Under the pieces are notes generated by a model. That model searched no databases, had not been told where the DNA came from, and saw only the letters and a program-made list of their open reading frames with translations. Of a stretch of 64,000 nucleotides of DNA, positions 54,501 through 64,000 are shown in pieces. How positions within the stretch are numbered: position 1 is the first letter of the stretch; each line of letters opens with the position of its first letter. Source of the DNA: Aristolochia californica (Eukaryota > Streptophyta > Magnoliopsida > Piperales > Aristolochiaceae); NCBI GenBank assembly GCA_029961685.1, contig JARWKL010000009.1, positions 18,347,237-18,411,236 on the forward strand, read 5' to 3'. A program made the translations under genes and the position numbers.

Positions 54501-56580
54501 GGGTTGGGATTCAACACTCAGTTAAAATTCCCTCGCCTCCCCTTTTCCCGACGATTGCAAAACCAGATATATAAAATCCTAAAACGAGGTTTAAATCCCT
54601 AAAAATTACAGAAACTTTTTGGAAATATCTCTCTCTATAATTTTGCATTGTGCATTTCTATTTTAGATATATACATTATTCTTAAATAAAAACTTGAGTT
54701 TTCACTTTTCCCTTCATCTCGTAGACAAAACAGAGAATAGATGACAACAAAATGAAAATTTTAGAGTTTGTGTATGGAAAAAATTTAAAGCATAAAAAAA
54801 TGTAAGTAAAGAAATTTCATTCACGCACCACTAAGGAAAAAAAAAATTTTGTCATCCAAGTTTGGAAAATTCCTCTAGTACAACAACCCCAGTAGTTTGG
54901 AATTTCATAAGAAAGAGATATTTTTTCACATGCATTAAAAAATAGATATGCATGCTTGAAACATGTTAAAGATGCAAATGACCTATGGATCCAAACCTTT
55001 TAAAGAGAATAAAAAACCGCTCATTGGATACTCAAGTGAACGTGCGGTGGGATATATACTCGAGTCAAACAAGCCATTGTTTTGCCCATTTACAAAAAGC
55101 TGACCTAACGATCATTGATGATTGTAAAGTAATTTATCATGCGTAATGGGCCATATTTTTGTAAGGAATGACTTTTGGGTTGGGATTCAACACTCAGTTA
55201 AAATTCCCTCCCCTCTCCTTTTCTCGACGATTGGAAATCTTGATATATAAAAACTAAAAAGAGGTTTTAATACCTAAAAATTATAGAAATTTTATTTGAA
55301 TTATCTCTCTCTATAATTTTGCATTGTGCATTTCCATTTTAGCTGTACACTTTTTTCTTAAATCAAAACTTGACTTTTCACTTTTCCCTTCATCTCGTAG
55401 ACAAAAAAGAGAATAGATGACAACGTATTGAACATTTTAGAATTTGTGTATGGAAAAAATTTAAAGCAACAACAAACGTAAGTAAATAAAATTTATTCAC
55501 ACACCATAAATGAACACAAAAGTTTTCTCATCCAAGTTTGGGAAAATCCACTAGTTCAACAACCCCAATAGATTGGAATTTCATCAGAAAGAGATTTTTC
55601 TACACATGCTTTAAAAAATGGATATGCATGCTTGAAACATTTTAAAGATGCAAATGAGCTATGGATCCAAACCTTTAAAGAGAATAACTAACTGCTCATT
55701 GAATTCTCAAGTGAACGTGCGATGGGATATTTAACCGAGTCAAACAAGCCATTATTTTGCCCATTTACAAAAAGCTGACCTAAGGATCATTGATGATTGT
55801 TAAGTGATTTGTCATGAGTAACGGGCCATATTTTTGCAAGGAATGACTTTTGGGTTGGGATTCAACACTCAGTTAAAATTGCCTCGTCTCCCCCTTTCCT
55901 GATGATTGCAAAACCTGATATATAAAAACCTAAAAAGAGGTTTAAATCCCTAAAAATTAAAAAAACGTTTTGGAAATATCTCTCTCTATAATTTTGCATT
56001 GTGCATTTCCATTTTAGATTTAAACTTTTTTCTTAAATCAAAACTTTATTTTTCACTTTTCCCTTCATCTCATAGACAAAAAAGATAATAGATGATAGTG
56101 ACTTGAAATTTTTAGACTTTGTGTACGGAAAAAATTTAAAGGAACAACAAACATAAGTAAAGAAAATTTATTCACACACCACAAATGAACTCAAAAGTTT
56201 TGTCATCCATGTTTGGGAATTTCCACTAGTTCAACAACCCCAATAGATTAGAATTTGATAAGAAAGAGATATTGCTACACATGCTTTGAAAAATGGATAT
56301 GGATGCTTGAAACATGTTAAAGATGCAAATGACCTATGGATCCAAACTTTTTAAAAAGAATAAAAAATTGCTGATTAAATTTTGAAGTGAACGTGCGGTG
56401 GGATATTTACTAGAGTCAAACAAGCCATTATTTTGCCCATTTACAAAAAACTGGCCTAACGATCATTGATGATTGTAAAGTGATTTATCATGCGTAACGG
56501 GCCATATTTTTGTAAGGAATGACTTTTGGGTTGGGATTCAACACTCAGTTAAAATTCCCTCGCCTCTCCTTTTCCCATCG
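51600..56580 (+). repeat. Tetramer higher-order duplication, period 2700 bp
   Basis: The four monomers at 51568, 52244, 52919 and 53595 correspond in order to those at 54268, 54944, 55620 and 56295. The offsets are 2700, 2700, 2701 and 2700 bp. Paired private changes include 'aaagaggataacaaac' and 'atttttcccatttaaaaaaagc' (first pair); 'ttggata', 'aaatcttgatat' and 'tattgaacattttag' (second); 'aataactaac', 'gcgatggg', 'ccccctttcctg' and 'aaaaagataatag' (third); 'tttgaaaaatggatatggatgc', 'aatttccact' and 'gatattgctac' (fourth). Homology fades after about 53880 and 56580. This is the largest clear higher-order repeat in the window. Confidence 0.9.
52223..52525 (+). repeat. Partner copy of the patch at 31.3 kb
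   Basis: This is almost identical to 31300-31602, 20.9 kb to the left. The related monomer at 54944, its tetramer partner, shares only some of these changes: it has 'tactcgag', but 'gatgcaaatgacctatgg' in place of 'gatggaaatgacctaagg'. The 31.3-kb block is therefore closer to this copy than to the tetramer partner. Confidence 0.85.
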
Positions 56581-56944
56581 ATTGCAAAACCTGATTTATA
56601 AAAACTTTTTTGAAACTTTTTTGAAATATCTCTCTCTATATTTGTGCATTGTGCATTTCCATTTTAGTTGTATACATTTTTCTTAAATCAAAACTTGAGT
56701 TTTCACTTTTCTCTTCATCTCGTAGACAAAAAAGTGAGTAGATGACAACGAAATGAAAATTTTAGACTTTGTGTATGGAAAAAATTTAAAGCAATAACAA
56801 ACGTAAGTAAAGAAAATTTATTCATACATCACAAATGAACACAAAAGTTTTGTCATCCAAGTTTGGTAAATTCCACTAGTTCAACAACCCCAATGGATTG
56901 GAATTTGATAAGAAAGAGATTTTTCTGCACATGCTTTAAAAAAT
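56295..56944 (+). repeat. Deleted monomer with 11-bp tandem duplication (650 bp)
   Basis: After 'gatttataaaaac' near 56604, the normal 'aaaaagaggtttaaatccc...acag' is missing. In its place 'aaacttttttg' occurs twice in a row before 'aaatatctctc'. A deletion combined with a short duplication points to a slippage or template-switch event. Confidence 0.82.
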
Positions 56945-57618
56945 GGATATGCATGCTTGAGACATGTCAAAGATGCAAATGACCTATGGATCCAAACCTT
57001 TTAAAGAGAATAACAAACCGTTCATTGGATTCTGAAGTGAACGTGCGGGGGGATATTTACTCGAGTCAAACAATCCATAATTTTGCCCATTTATAAAAAG
57101 CTGATCTAACGATCATTGATGATTGTAAAGTGATTTATCAAGTGCAACGGGCCATATTTTTGTAAGGAATGACTTTTGGGTTGGGATTCAACACTCAGTT
57201 AAAATTCCCTCGCCTCCCCTTTTCCCGACGATTTTAAAACCTGATATATAAAAACTAAAAAGAGGTTTAAATCCCTAAAAATTACAGGAACCTTTTGGAA
57301 ATATCTCTCTCTATAATTTTTCATTGCACATTTCCATTTTAGAATTATAGTTTTTTCTTAAATCAAACTTGAGTTTTCATTTTTCCCTTCATCTCGTCGA
57401 CAAAAAAAACAATAGATGACAACGAAATGAAAATTTTAGACTTTGTGTATGGAAAAAATTTAAAGCAACTACAAACGTAAGTAAAGAAAATTTATTCACA
57501 CACCACAAATGAACACAGAAGTTTTGTCATACAAGTTTGGGAAATTCCTCTAGTTCAACAACCCCAAAAGATTGGAATTTGATAAAAAAGAGATTTTTCT
57601 ACACATGCTTCAAAAAAT

Positions 57619-58300
57619 GGATATGCATGCTCGAAACATGTTAAAGACGCAAATGACCTATGGATCCAAACCTTTTAAAGAGAATAACAAACCGCTCATT
57701 GAATTCTCAACTGAACGTGCGGGGGGATATTTAACCAAGTCAAACATGCCATTATTTTGCCCATTTACAAAAAGTTGACCTAACGATCATTGATAATCGT
57801 AAAGTGATTTATCATGCGTAATGGCCCATATTTTTTTAAGGAATGACTTTTGGGTTGGGATTCAACACTCAGTTAAAATTCCCTCGCCTCCCCTTGTCCC
57901 GACGATTGCAAAACCTGATATATAAAAACTAAAAAGAGTTTTAAATCCGTAAAAATTACAGAAATTTTTTGGAAATATCTCTCTCTATATTTTTGCATTG
58001 TGTATTGTGTATTTATATTTAAGATTTATACATTTTTCTTAAATCAAAACACTAGTTTTCACTTTTCCCTTCACCTCGTAGACAAAAAAGAGAATAGATG
58101 ACAACGAAATGAAAATTTTAGACTTTGTGTATGGAAAAAATTTAAAGGAACAACAAACGTAAGTAAAGAAAATTTATTCACATACCACAAATGAACACAA
58201 AAGTTTTGTCATCCAAGTTTGGGAAATTCCACTAGTTCAAATAACCCAATAGAGAGGAATTTGATAAGAAAGAGATTTTTATACACATGCTTTAAAAAAT
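57619..58300 (+). repeat. Lengthened monomer, 682 bp
   Basis: Near 57997 the usual 'gcattgtgcatttcc' reads 'gcattgtgtattgtgtattta'. A short tandem duplication of about 8 bases ('tattgtgt') accounts for the extra length. Confidence 0.75.
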
Positions 58301-59651
58301 GGATATGCATGCTCGAAACATGTTAAAGATGTAAATGACCTATGGATCCAAACCTTTTAAAGAAAATAACAAACCGCTCATTGAATTCTCAAGTGAACGT
58401 GCGGTGCGATATTTAACCGAGTCAAACAAGCCATTATTTTGCCCATTTACAAAAAACCGACCTAACTATCATTGATGATTGTAAAGTGATTCATGACGCG
58501 TAACGGGCCATATTTTTGTCAGGGATGACTTTTGGGTTGGGATTCAACACTCAGTTAAAAATTCCCTCGCCTCCCCTTTTCCCGACGATTGCAAAATCGG
58601 ATAGATAAAAACTAAAAACATGTTTAAATCCCTAAAAATTACAGAAATTTTTTGGAAATATCTCTCTCTATATTTGTGCATTGTGTATTTCCATTTTAGA
58701 TGCATACATTTTTCTTAAATCAAAACTTGAGTTTTCACTTTTCCCTTCATCTGGTAGATAAAAAAGAGAAAAGATGAAAACGAAATGAAAATTTTAGACT
58801 TCATGTATGGAAAAAATTTAAAGGAACAAAAAATGTAAGTAAAAAAAATTTATTCACATACCACAAATGAACACAAAAGTTTTGTCGTCCAATTTTGGAA
58901 AATTCCGCTAGTTCAAATACCCCAATAGATTTGAATTATAAAAGAAAGAGATTTTTATACACATGCTTTAAAAAATGGATATGCATGCTCGAAACATGTT
59001 AAATATACAAATGACCTATGGATCCAAATCTTTTAAAGAAAATAACAAACCGCTCATTGAATTCTCAAGTGAACGTGCGGTGGGTTATTTAACCGAGTTA
59101 AACAAGCCATTATTTTGCCCATTTACAAAAAGCTGACCTAACGATCATTGATGATTGTAAAGTGATTTATCATGCGTAACGAGCCATATTTTTGTAAGGA
59201 ATCAATTTTGGGTTGCGATTCAACACTCAGTTAATATTCCCTCGCCTCCCCTTTTTCCGACGATTGCAAAACCTGATATATAAAAACTAAAATGAGGTTT
59301 AAATCCGTAAATATTACAGAAACCTTTTTGAAATATCTCTCTCTATAATTTTCCATTGTGTATTTCCATTTTAGATGTATACTATTTTCTTAAATCAAAA
59401 CTTGACTTTTCACTTTTCCCTTCATATCGTAGACAAAAAAGGGAATAGATGACAACGAAATGAAAATTTTAGACTTTGTGTATGGAAAAAATTTAAAGCA
59501 ACTACAAACGTAAGTAAAGAAAATTTATTCACACACCACAAATGAACACAGAAGTTTTGTCATCCAAGTTTGGGAAATTCCACTAGTTCAACAACCCATA
59601 TAGATTGGAATTTGATAAGAAAGAGATTTTTCTACACATGCTTTAAAAAAT

Positions 59652-59700
59652 GGATATGCATGCTCGAAACATGTGAAAGACGCAAATGACCTTTGGATCC
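59652..59700 (+). other. Palindrome-rich monomer head (example)
   Basis: This stretch groups ATGCAT, GCATGC and GGATCC; in most monomers it also has AACATGTT, but here that reads 'aacatgtg'. The direct repeat CATGCTT occurs twice, 22 bp apart, across the join of tail and head in most units. The head also carries ATGCAAAT in most units (here 'acgcaaat'). Conservation over the array could simply reflect homogenisation. Confidence 0.55.
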
Positions 59701-59818
59701 AAACCTTTTAAAGAGAATAAGAAACCGCTCATTGAATTCTCAAGTGAACGTGCGGTGGGATATTTAACCGAGTCAAACAAGCCATTATTTTGCCAATTTA
59801 CAAAAAGATGACTTAATG

Positions 59819-59830
59819 ATCATTGATGAT
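59819..59830 (+). other. Short perfect dyad ATCATTGATGAT (example)
   Basis: Five-base arms (ATCAT and ATGAT) flank TG. The dyad is present in most monomers, always just before the C/G marker site 'gtaaa(C/G)tga'. It could be a protein-binding half-site pair or nothing more than sequence carried by homogenisation. Confidence 0.5.
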
Positions 59831-59913
59831 TGTAAAGTGATTTATCATGCGTAACGGGCCATATTTTTGTAAGGAATGACTTTTGGGTTGGGATTCAACA
59901 CTCAGTTAAAATT

Positions 59914-59933
59914 CCCTCGCCTCCCCTTTTCCC
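59914..59933 (-). other. C/T-rich island, G-rich on the minus strand (example)
   Basis: CCCTCGCCTCCCCTTTTCCC is the only GC-rich block in the monomer. Its complement has runs GGG, GGGG, GG and GGG, which could allow a two-layer G-quadruplex. Two further G-runs (GGGTTGGG) lie 22 bp upstream on the plus strand. The island is kept in nearly all full-length monomers and is missing only from large-deletion remnants. Confidence 0.5.
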
Positions 59934-59951
59934 GACTATTGCAAAACCTGA

Positions 59952-59960
59952 TATATAAAA
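59952..59960 (+). promoter_or_regulatory. TATA-like box (example)
   Basis: TATATAAAA lies about 20 bp after the C/T island in most monomers, in the context 'cctgatatataaaaactaa'. Rare variants exist (near 5709, 46794, 56597, 58611 and 61977). The arrangement resembles a core promoter, but AT-rich DNA yields such motifs easily and no transcript is shown. Confidence 0.25.
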
Positions 59961-62350
59961 ACTAAAAAGAGGTTTAAATCCCTAAAAACTACAGAAACTT
60001 TTTGGAAATATCTCTCTCTATATTTGTGCAGTGTGTATTTCCATTTTAGATGTATACATTTTTCTTAAATCAAAACTTGAGTTTTCAATTTTCCCTTCAT
60101 CTCGTAGACAAAAAAGTGAATAGATGACAACGAAATGAAAATTTTAGACTTTGTGTATGGAAAAAGTTTAAAGCAACAACAAACATAAGTAAAGAAAATT
60201 TATTCACATACCGCAAATGAACACAAAAGTTTTTTCATCCAAGTTTGGGAAATTCCACTAGTTCAAATACCCCAATGGAGAGGAATTTGATAAGAAAGAG
60301 ATTTTTATACACGTGCTTTAAAAAATGGATGTGCATGCTCGAAACATGTTAAAGATGCAAATGACATATGGATCCAAACCTTTTAAAGAAAATAACAAAG
60401 CGCTGATTGAATTCTCAAGTGAACGTTCGGTGGGATATTTAACAGAGTCAAACAAGCCATTATTTTGGCCATTTACAAAAAGCTGACCTAACGATCATTG
60501 ATGATTGTAAAGTGATTTATGATGCATAACAGGCCATATTTTTGTCAGGAATGACTTTTGGGTTGGGATTCAACACTCAGTTAAAATTTCCTCGCCTCCC
60601 CTTTTCTCGACGATTGCAAAACCTGATATATAAAAACTAAAAAGAGGTTTAAATCTCTAAAAGTTACAGAAAGTTTTTGGAAATATCTCTCTCTATAAGC
60701 TTCCATTGTGTATTTCCTTTTTAGATTTATACTTTTTTCTTAAATAAAAACTTGAGTTTTCACTTTTTCCTTCATCTCGTAGAGAAAAAAGAGAATAGAT
60801 GACAACGAAAAGAAAATTTTAGACTTTGTGTATTGAAAAAATTTAAAGCAACTAAAAACGTAAGTAAAGAAAATTTATTCACACACCACAAATGAACACA
60901 GAAGTTTTGTCATCCAAGTTTGGGAAATTCCACTAGTTCAACAACCCCAATAGATCTGAATTTGATAAGAAAGAGATTTTTGTCCACATGCTTTAAAAAA
61001 TGGATATGCATGCTTGAAACATATTAAAGACGCAAATGACCTTTGGATTCAAACCTTATAAAGAGAATAACAAACCGCTCATTGAATTCTCAATTGAACG
61101 TGTGGTGGGATATTTAACCGAGTCAAACAAGCCATTATTTTGCCCATTTACAAAAAGCTGACCTAACGATCATTGATGATTGTAAAGTGATTTATCATGT
61201 GTAACGGGCCATATTTATGTAAGGAATGACTTTTTGGTTGGGATTCAACACTTAGTTAAAATTCCCTCGCCTCCCCATTTCCGACGATTGCAAAAAAAGA
61301 TATATAAAAACTAAAAAGAGTTTTAAATCCCTAAAAATTACAGAAACTTTTTGGAAATATCCCTCTCTATATTTGTGCATTGTGTATTTCCATTTTAGAT
61401 GTATACATTTTTCTTAAATCAAAACTTGAGTTTTCACTTTTCCCCTCATCTCGTAGACAAAAAAGAGAATAGATGAGAACGAAATGAAAATTTTATACTT
61501 TGCGTATGGAAAAAATTTAAAGCAACAACAAACGTAAGTAAAGAAAATTTATTCACATACCACAAACGAACATAAAAGTTTTTTCATCCAAGTTTGGGAA
61601 ATTCCACTAGTTCAAATACCCCAATAGAGAGGATTTTGATAAGAAAGTGATTTTTATACACATGCTTTAAAAAATGGATATGCATGCTCAAAACATGTTA
61701 AAGATGCAAATGACCTATGGATCCAAACCTTTTAAAGAAAATAACAAAGCGCTCATTGAATTCTCAAGTGAACGTGCTGTGGGATATTTAACAGAGTCAA
61801 ACAAGCCATTATTTTGCCCATTAACAAAAAGCTGACCTAACGATCATTGATGCTTGTAAAGTGATTTATGATGTGTAACGGGCCATATTTTTGTCAGGAA
61901 TCACTTTTGGTTTGGGATTCAACACTCAGTTAAAATTCCCTCACCTCCCCATTTCCCGACGATTGCAAAACCTGATAAATAAAAACTAAAAAGGTGTTTA
62001 AATCCCTAAAAATTACAGAAACTTTTTGGAAATATCTCTCTCTATATTTGTGCATTGTGTATTTCCATTTTAGATTTATACATTTTTCTTAAATCAAAAC
62101 TTGAGCTTTCACTTTTCCCTTCATGTCATAGACAAAAAAGAGAATAGATGACAACGAAATAAAAATTTTAGACTTTGTGTATAAAAAAAGTTTAAAGCAA
62201 CAACAAACGTAAGTAAAGAAAATTTATTCACATAACACAAATGAACACAAAAGTTTTTTCATCCAAGTTTGGGAAATTCCACTAGTTCAAATACCCCAAT
62301 AGAGAGGAATTTGATAAGAAAGAAATTTTTATACACATGCTTTAAAAAAT

Positions 62351-63270
62351 GGAGATGCATGCTCGAAACATGTTAAAGATGCAAATGACCTATGGATCCA
62401 AACCTTTTAAAGAGAATAACAAACTGCTCATTGAATTCTCAAGTGAACGTGCAGTGGGATATTTAACCGAGTCGAACAAGCCATTATTTTGCCCATTTAC
62501 AAAAAAGCTGACCTAACGATCATTGATGATTGTAAAGTAATTTATCATGCGTAACGGGCCATATTTTTGTTTGGAATGACTTTTGGGTTGGGATTGAACA
62601 CTCAGTTAAAATTCCCTCGCCTCCCCTTGTCCCGACGTTTGTAAAACCTGATATATAAAAACTAAAAAGATTTTTAAATCCCTAAAAATTACAGAAACTT
62701 TTTGGAAATATCTTTCTCTATATTTGTGCATTGTGTATTTCCATTTTAGATGTATACATTTTTCTTAAATCAAAACATGAGTTTTCACTTTTCCCTTCAT
62801 CTCTTAGACAAAAAAGAGAAAAGATGACAACGAAATTAAATTTTATACTTTGTGCATGGAAAAAATTTAAAGGAACAACAAACGTAAGTAAAGAAAATTT
62901 ATTCACATACCACAAATGAACACAAAAGTTTTGTCATCCAAGTTTGGGAAATTCCACTAGCTCAAAATTTTGCATTGTGCATTTCCATTTTAGATGCAAA
63001 CTTTTTTCATAAATCAAAACTTGAGTTTTCACTTTCCCCTTCATCTCGTAGACAAAACAGAGAATAGATGACAACGAAATGAAAATTTTAGAGTTTGTGT
63101 ATGAAAAATATTTAAAGCAATAAAATATGTAAGTAAAGAAAATTTATTCACGCACCACAAATGAACACAAAATTTTTGTCTTCCAAGTTTGGGAAATTCC
63201 ACTAGTACAACAACCACAATAAGTTGGAATTCTATAAGAAAGAGATATTTCTACACATGCTTTAAAAAAT
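62351..63270 (+). repeat. Compound monomer, 920 bp (illegitimate junction between two variants)
   Basis: The unit runs normally to 'attccactagctcaa' near 62965. It then jumps back to the middle of a monomer with 'aattttgcattgtgcatttcc', so the second half of the tail is present twice. The two tail copies differ: the first has 'tatatttgtgcattgtgtatttcc', 'aaggaacaaca' and 'cacataccac'; the second has 'attttgcattgtgc', 'gcaataaaatatg' and 'cacgcaccac'. Two different monomers were therefore joined out of register, adding 245 bp. After it, the X/Y tail pattern of 57-62 kb stops. Confidence 0.9.
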
Positions 63271-64000
63271 GGATATGCATGCTAGAAACATGTTAAAGAT
63301 GTCAATGACCTATGGATCCAAATTTTTTAAAGAGAATAAAAAATTACTCATTAAATTGTCAAGTGAACGTGCGGTGAGATATTTAACTGAGTCAAACAAG
63401 CCATTATTTTGCCCATTTACAAAAAGCTGACCTAGCGATCATTGATGATTGTAAAGTGATTTATCATGCGTAACGGGCCATATTTTTTTAAGGAATGACT
63501 TTTGGGTTGGGATTCAACACTCAGTTAAAATTCCCTCGCCTCTCCTTTTCCCGACGATTGCAAAACCTGATATATAAAAACTAAAAAGGGGTTTAAATAA
63601 TTGAAAATTACAGAAACTTTTTGGAAATATCTCTCTCTATATTTGTGCATTGTGCATTTCAATTTTGGATGTAAACTTTTTTCTTAAATCAAAACATGAT
63701 TTTTCACTTTTCCCTTCATCTCATAGACGAAAAAGTGAATAGATGACAACGAAATAAAAATTGTAGACTTTGTGTATGGAAAACATTTAAAGAAATAACA
63801 AACGTAAGTAAAGAAAATTTATTCACACAACACAAATGAACACAAAAGTTTTGTCATTCAAGTTTGGGAAATTCCACTACTTCAACAACCCCAATGGATT
63901 GGAATTTGATAAGAAAGAGATTTTTCTACACATACTTTAAAAAATGGATATGCATGCTTGAAACATGTTAAAGATGCAAATGACCTATGGATCCAAACCT
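63271..64000 (+). repeat. Last full monomer and terminal fragment
   Basis: A 675-bp unit starts at 63271 with 'aaaaaattactcattaaattg', like the head at 53595. The next unit starts at 63946 and is cut by the window end after 'ctatggatccaaacct'. The array continues beyond the window. Confidence 0.9.

Larger units (their letters stand above)
59652..60326 (+). repeat. Representative full monomer (675 bp) used as landmark map
   Basis: Order of landmarks: palindrome-rich head 59652-59663; BamHI GGATCC 59695-59700; EcoRI GAATTC 59734-59739; dyad 59819-59830; GGGTTGGG 59885-59892; C/T island 59914-59933; TATA-like box 59952-59960; 'ctctctctata' near 60012; A/T-rich tail to about 60235; 'gggaaattccactag' near 60247. 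I see no obvious internal subrepeat. The monomer has no conserved long reading frame on either strand. Confidence 0.9.
56945..62350 (+). repeat. Monomer block, units 88-95, with a partial 1350-bp alternation
   Basis: Starts are 56945, 57619, 58301, 58977, 59652, 60327, 61002 and 61676. Tails of type X ('caaataccccaatagagagg') lie near 58237, 58912, 60262, 61611 and 62287. Tails of type Y ('acacagaagttttg', 'gcaactacaaacg') lie near 57519, 59548 and 60898. X at 58912, 60262 and 61611 and Y at 59548 and 60898 are 1349-1350 bp apart, a short dimeric higher-order repeat. 'gtgtatttcc' replaces 'gtgcatttcc' in most of these units. No gene is seen. Confidence 0.82.
1..64000 (+). repeat. Tandem satellite array, 675-bp monomer, head to tail across the whole window
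   Basis: The box GGATATGCATGC (or a one- to two-base variant) recurs at 17, 687, 1362, 2035, 2710, 3385, 4060 and so on to 63271 and 63946. Most steps are 673-676 bp and 675 is by far the commonest. All 97 steps have the same orientation. Each monomer follows one order: palindrome-rich head, BamHI site, 'gtgggatatttaaccgagtc', the ATCATTGATGAT dyad, 'gggttggg', a C/T-rich island, TATATAAAA, 'ctctctctata', an A/T-rich tail, then 'gggaaattccactag'. Shortened or lengthened monomers are listed separately. The array is AT-rich and has no foreign insertion that I can see. Known behaviour of such arrays points to heterochromatin, near a centromere or telomere. The location and species are inference; the repeat structure is directly visible. 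Confidence 0.98.
47510..64000 (+). repeat. Right array domain: monomers with the G-variant dyad flank
   Basis: From the monomer starting at 47628 onward, the site after the dyad reads 'gtaaaGtga' in all but one of 24 monomers; the exception is near 51178, where the region is otherwise mutated. Linked variants are 'ctctctatatttgtgcattg' in many units, the hybrid head 'aagagaataacaaaccgctc', 'caacaacaaacg' in the tail, and a CTCGAG site in 'tttactcgagtc' (48418, 49091, 51114, 52361, 53709, 55060 and 57060 areas). The left edge coincides with the doubly deleted monomer at 47169-47627. The domain continues past the window end. The variant state is directly seen; the idea that it marks a separate amplification wave is inference. 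Confidence 0.75.

Noticed and set aside
57572..57778. Plus-strand open frame of 68 codons across a monomer head
   Set aside because: Single-base changes in neighbouring monomers close the frame. There is no ribosome-binding, intron or domain evidence.
59928..59948. CENP-B-box-like motif on the minus strand across the C/T island edge
   Set aside because: Aligned to the essential CENP-B bases, the usual monomer sequence TTTGCAATCGTCGGG differs at two key positions (TTCG and the central A). It is not a credible box without binding data.
1..64000. CRISPR array
   Set aside because: The repeat is 675 bp and continuous, with no unique spacers between short repeats.
1..64000. rRNA gene spacer or 5S/45S cluster
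   Set aside because: I could not find any conserved rRNA coding segment in the monomer; the TATA-like box alone is not enough.
1..64000. Tandem LTR retrotransposon remnant
   Set aside because: No primer-binding site, polypurine tract in the right context, terminal TG...CA pair or gag/pol similarity is visible. Origin from an element's non-coding region remains possible but unsupported.

Overview
The whole 64 kb window is one tandem satellite-DNA array. A monomer of modal length 675 bp repeats head to tail, always in the same orientation, from the first base to the last. I counted 97 monomer starts plus a final fragment, using the conserved box GGATATGCATGC as the register mark (17, 687, 1362 ... 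63271, 63946). Both window edges fall inside monomers, so the array continues on both sides. I found no credible protein gene, tRNA, rRNA, transposon, CRISPR array or inversion. The longest open frames (60-117 codons) are short, AT-rich, lie at equivalent places in only some monomers and are broken in most. I treat them as chance.

Organism: long satellite arrays of this kind are typical of eukaryotic heterochromatin (centromeric, pericentromeric or subtelomeric). The unit is AT-rich, with one C/T-rich island and recurrent CpG-type transitions, which suggests cytosine methylation. A plant or another methylating eukaryote is plausible, but nothing in the sequence fixes the taxon and I do not recognise the family by name.

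Layout: (1) 1-47.5 kb, a left domain mixing two main monomer flavours. Type A has a tail with 'agcttgg...gatatttc', then the head 'gttgctcattaaattatc' and 'gactttttggttgg'. Type B has the head 'aacaaaccgctcattgaattctc' and 'gacttttgggttgg'. (2) 47.5-64 kb, a right domain where almost every monomer carries 'gtaaaGtga' instead of 'gtaaaCtga', with other linked variants such as 'ctctctatatttgtgcattg' and, in many units, a CTCGAG site. The switch coincides with a deleted, rearranged monomer at about 47508. (3) Local higher-order duplications lie on top of this: a 1313-bp dimer (14990-17615), a 1350-bp dimer step (17933-19678), a single-monomer duplication (33.1-34.2 kb), a three-monomer step (39.2-41.2 kb), a 2700-bp tetramer (51.6-56.6 kb) and a 1350-bp alternation (58.9-61.7 kb). 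(4) About fifteen monomers are shortened, lengthened or rearranged; many junctions show 1-4 bp of shared sequence. (5) A block of about 300 bp at 31.3 kb is nearly identical to one at 52.2 kb and carries right-domain markers inside the left domain, suggesting long-range exchange within the array.

No genes act together here. The window is best read as a record of unequal exchange, conversion and small deletions in one satellite family. All comparisons were made by eye.
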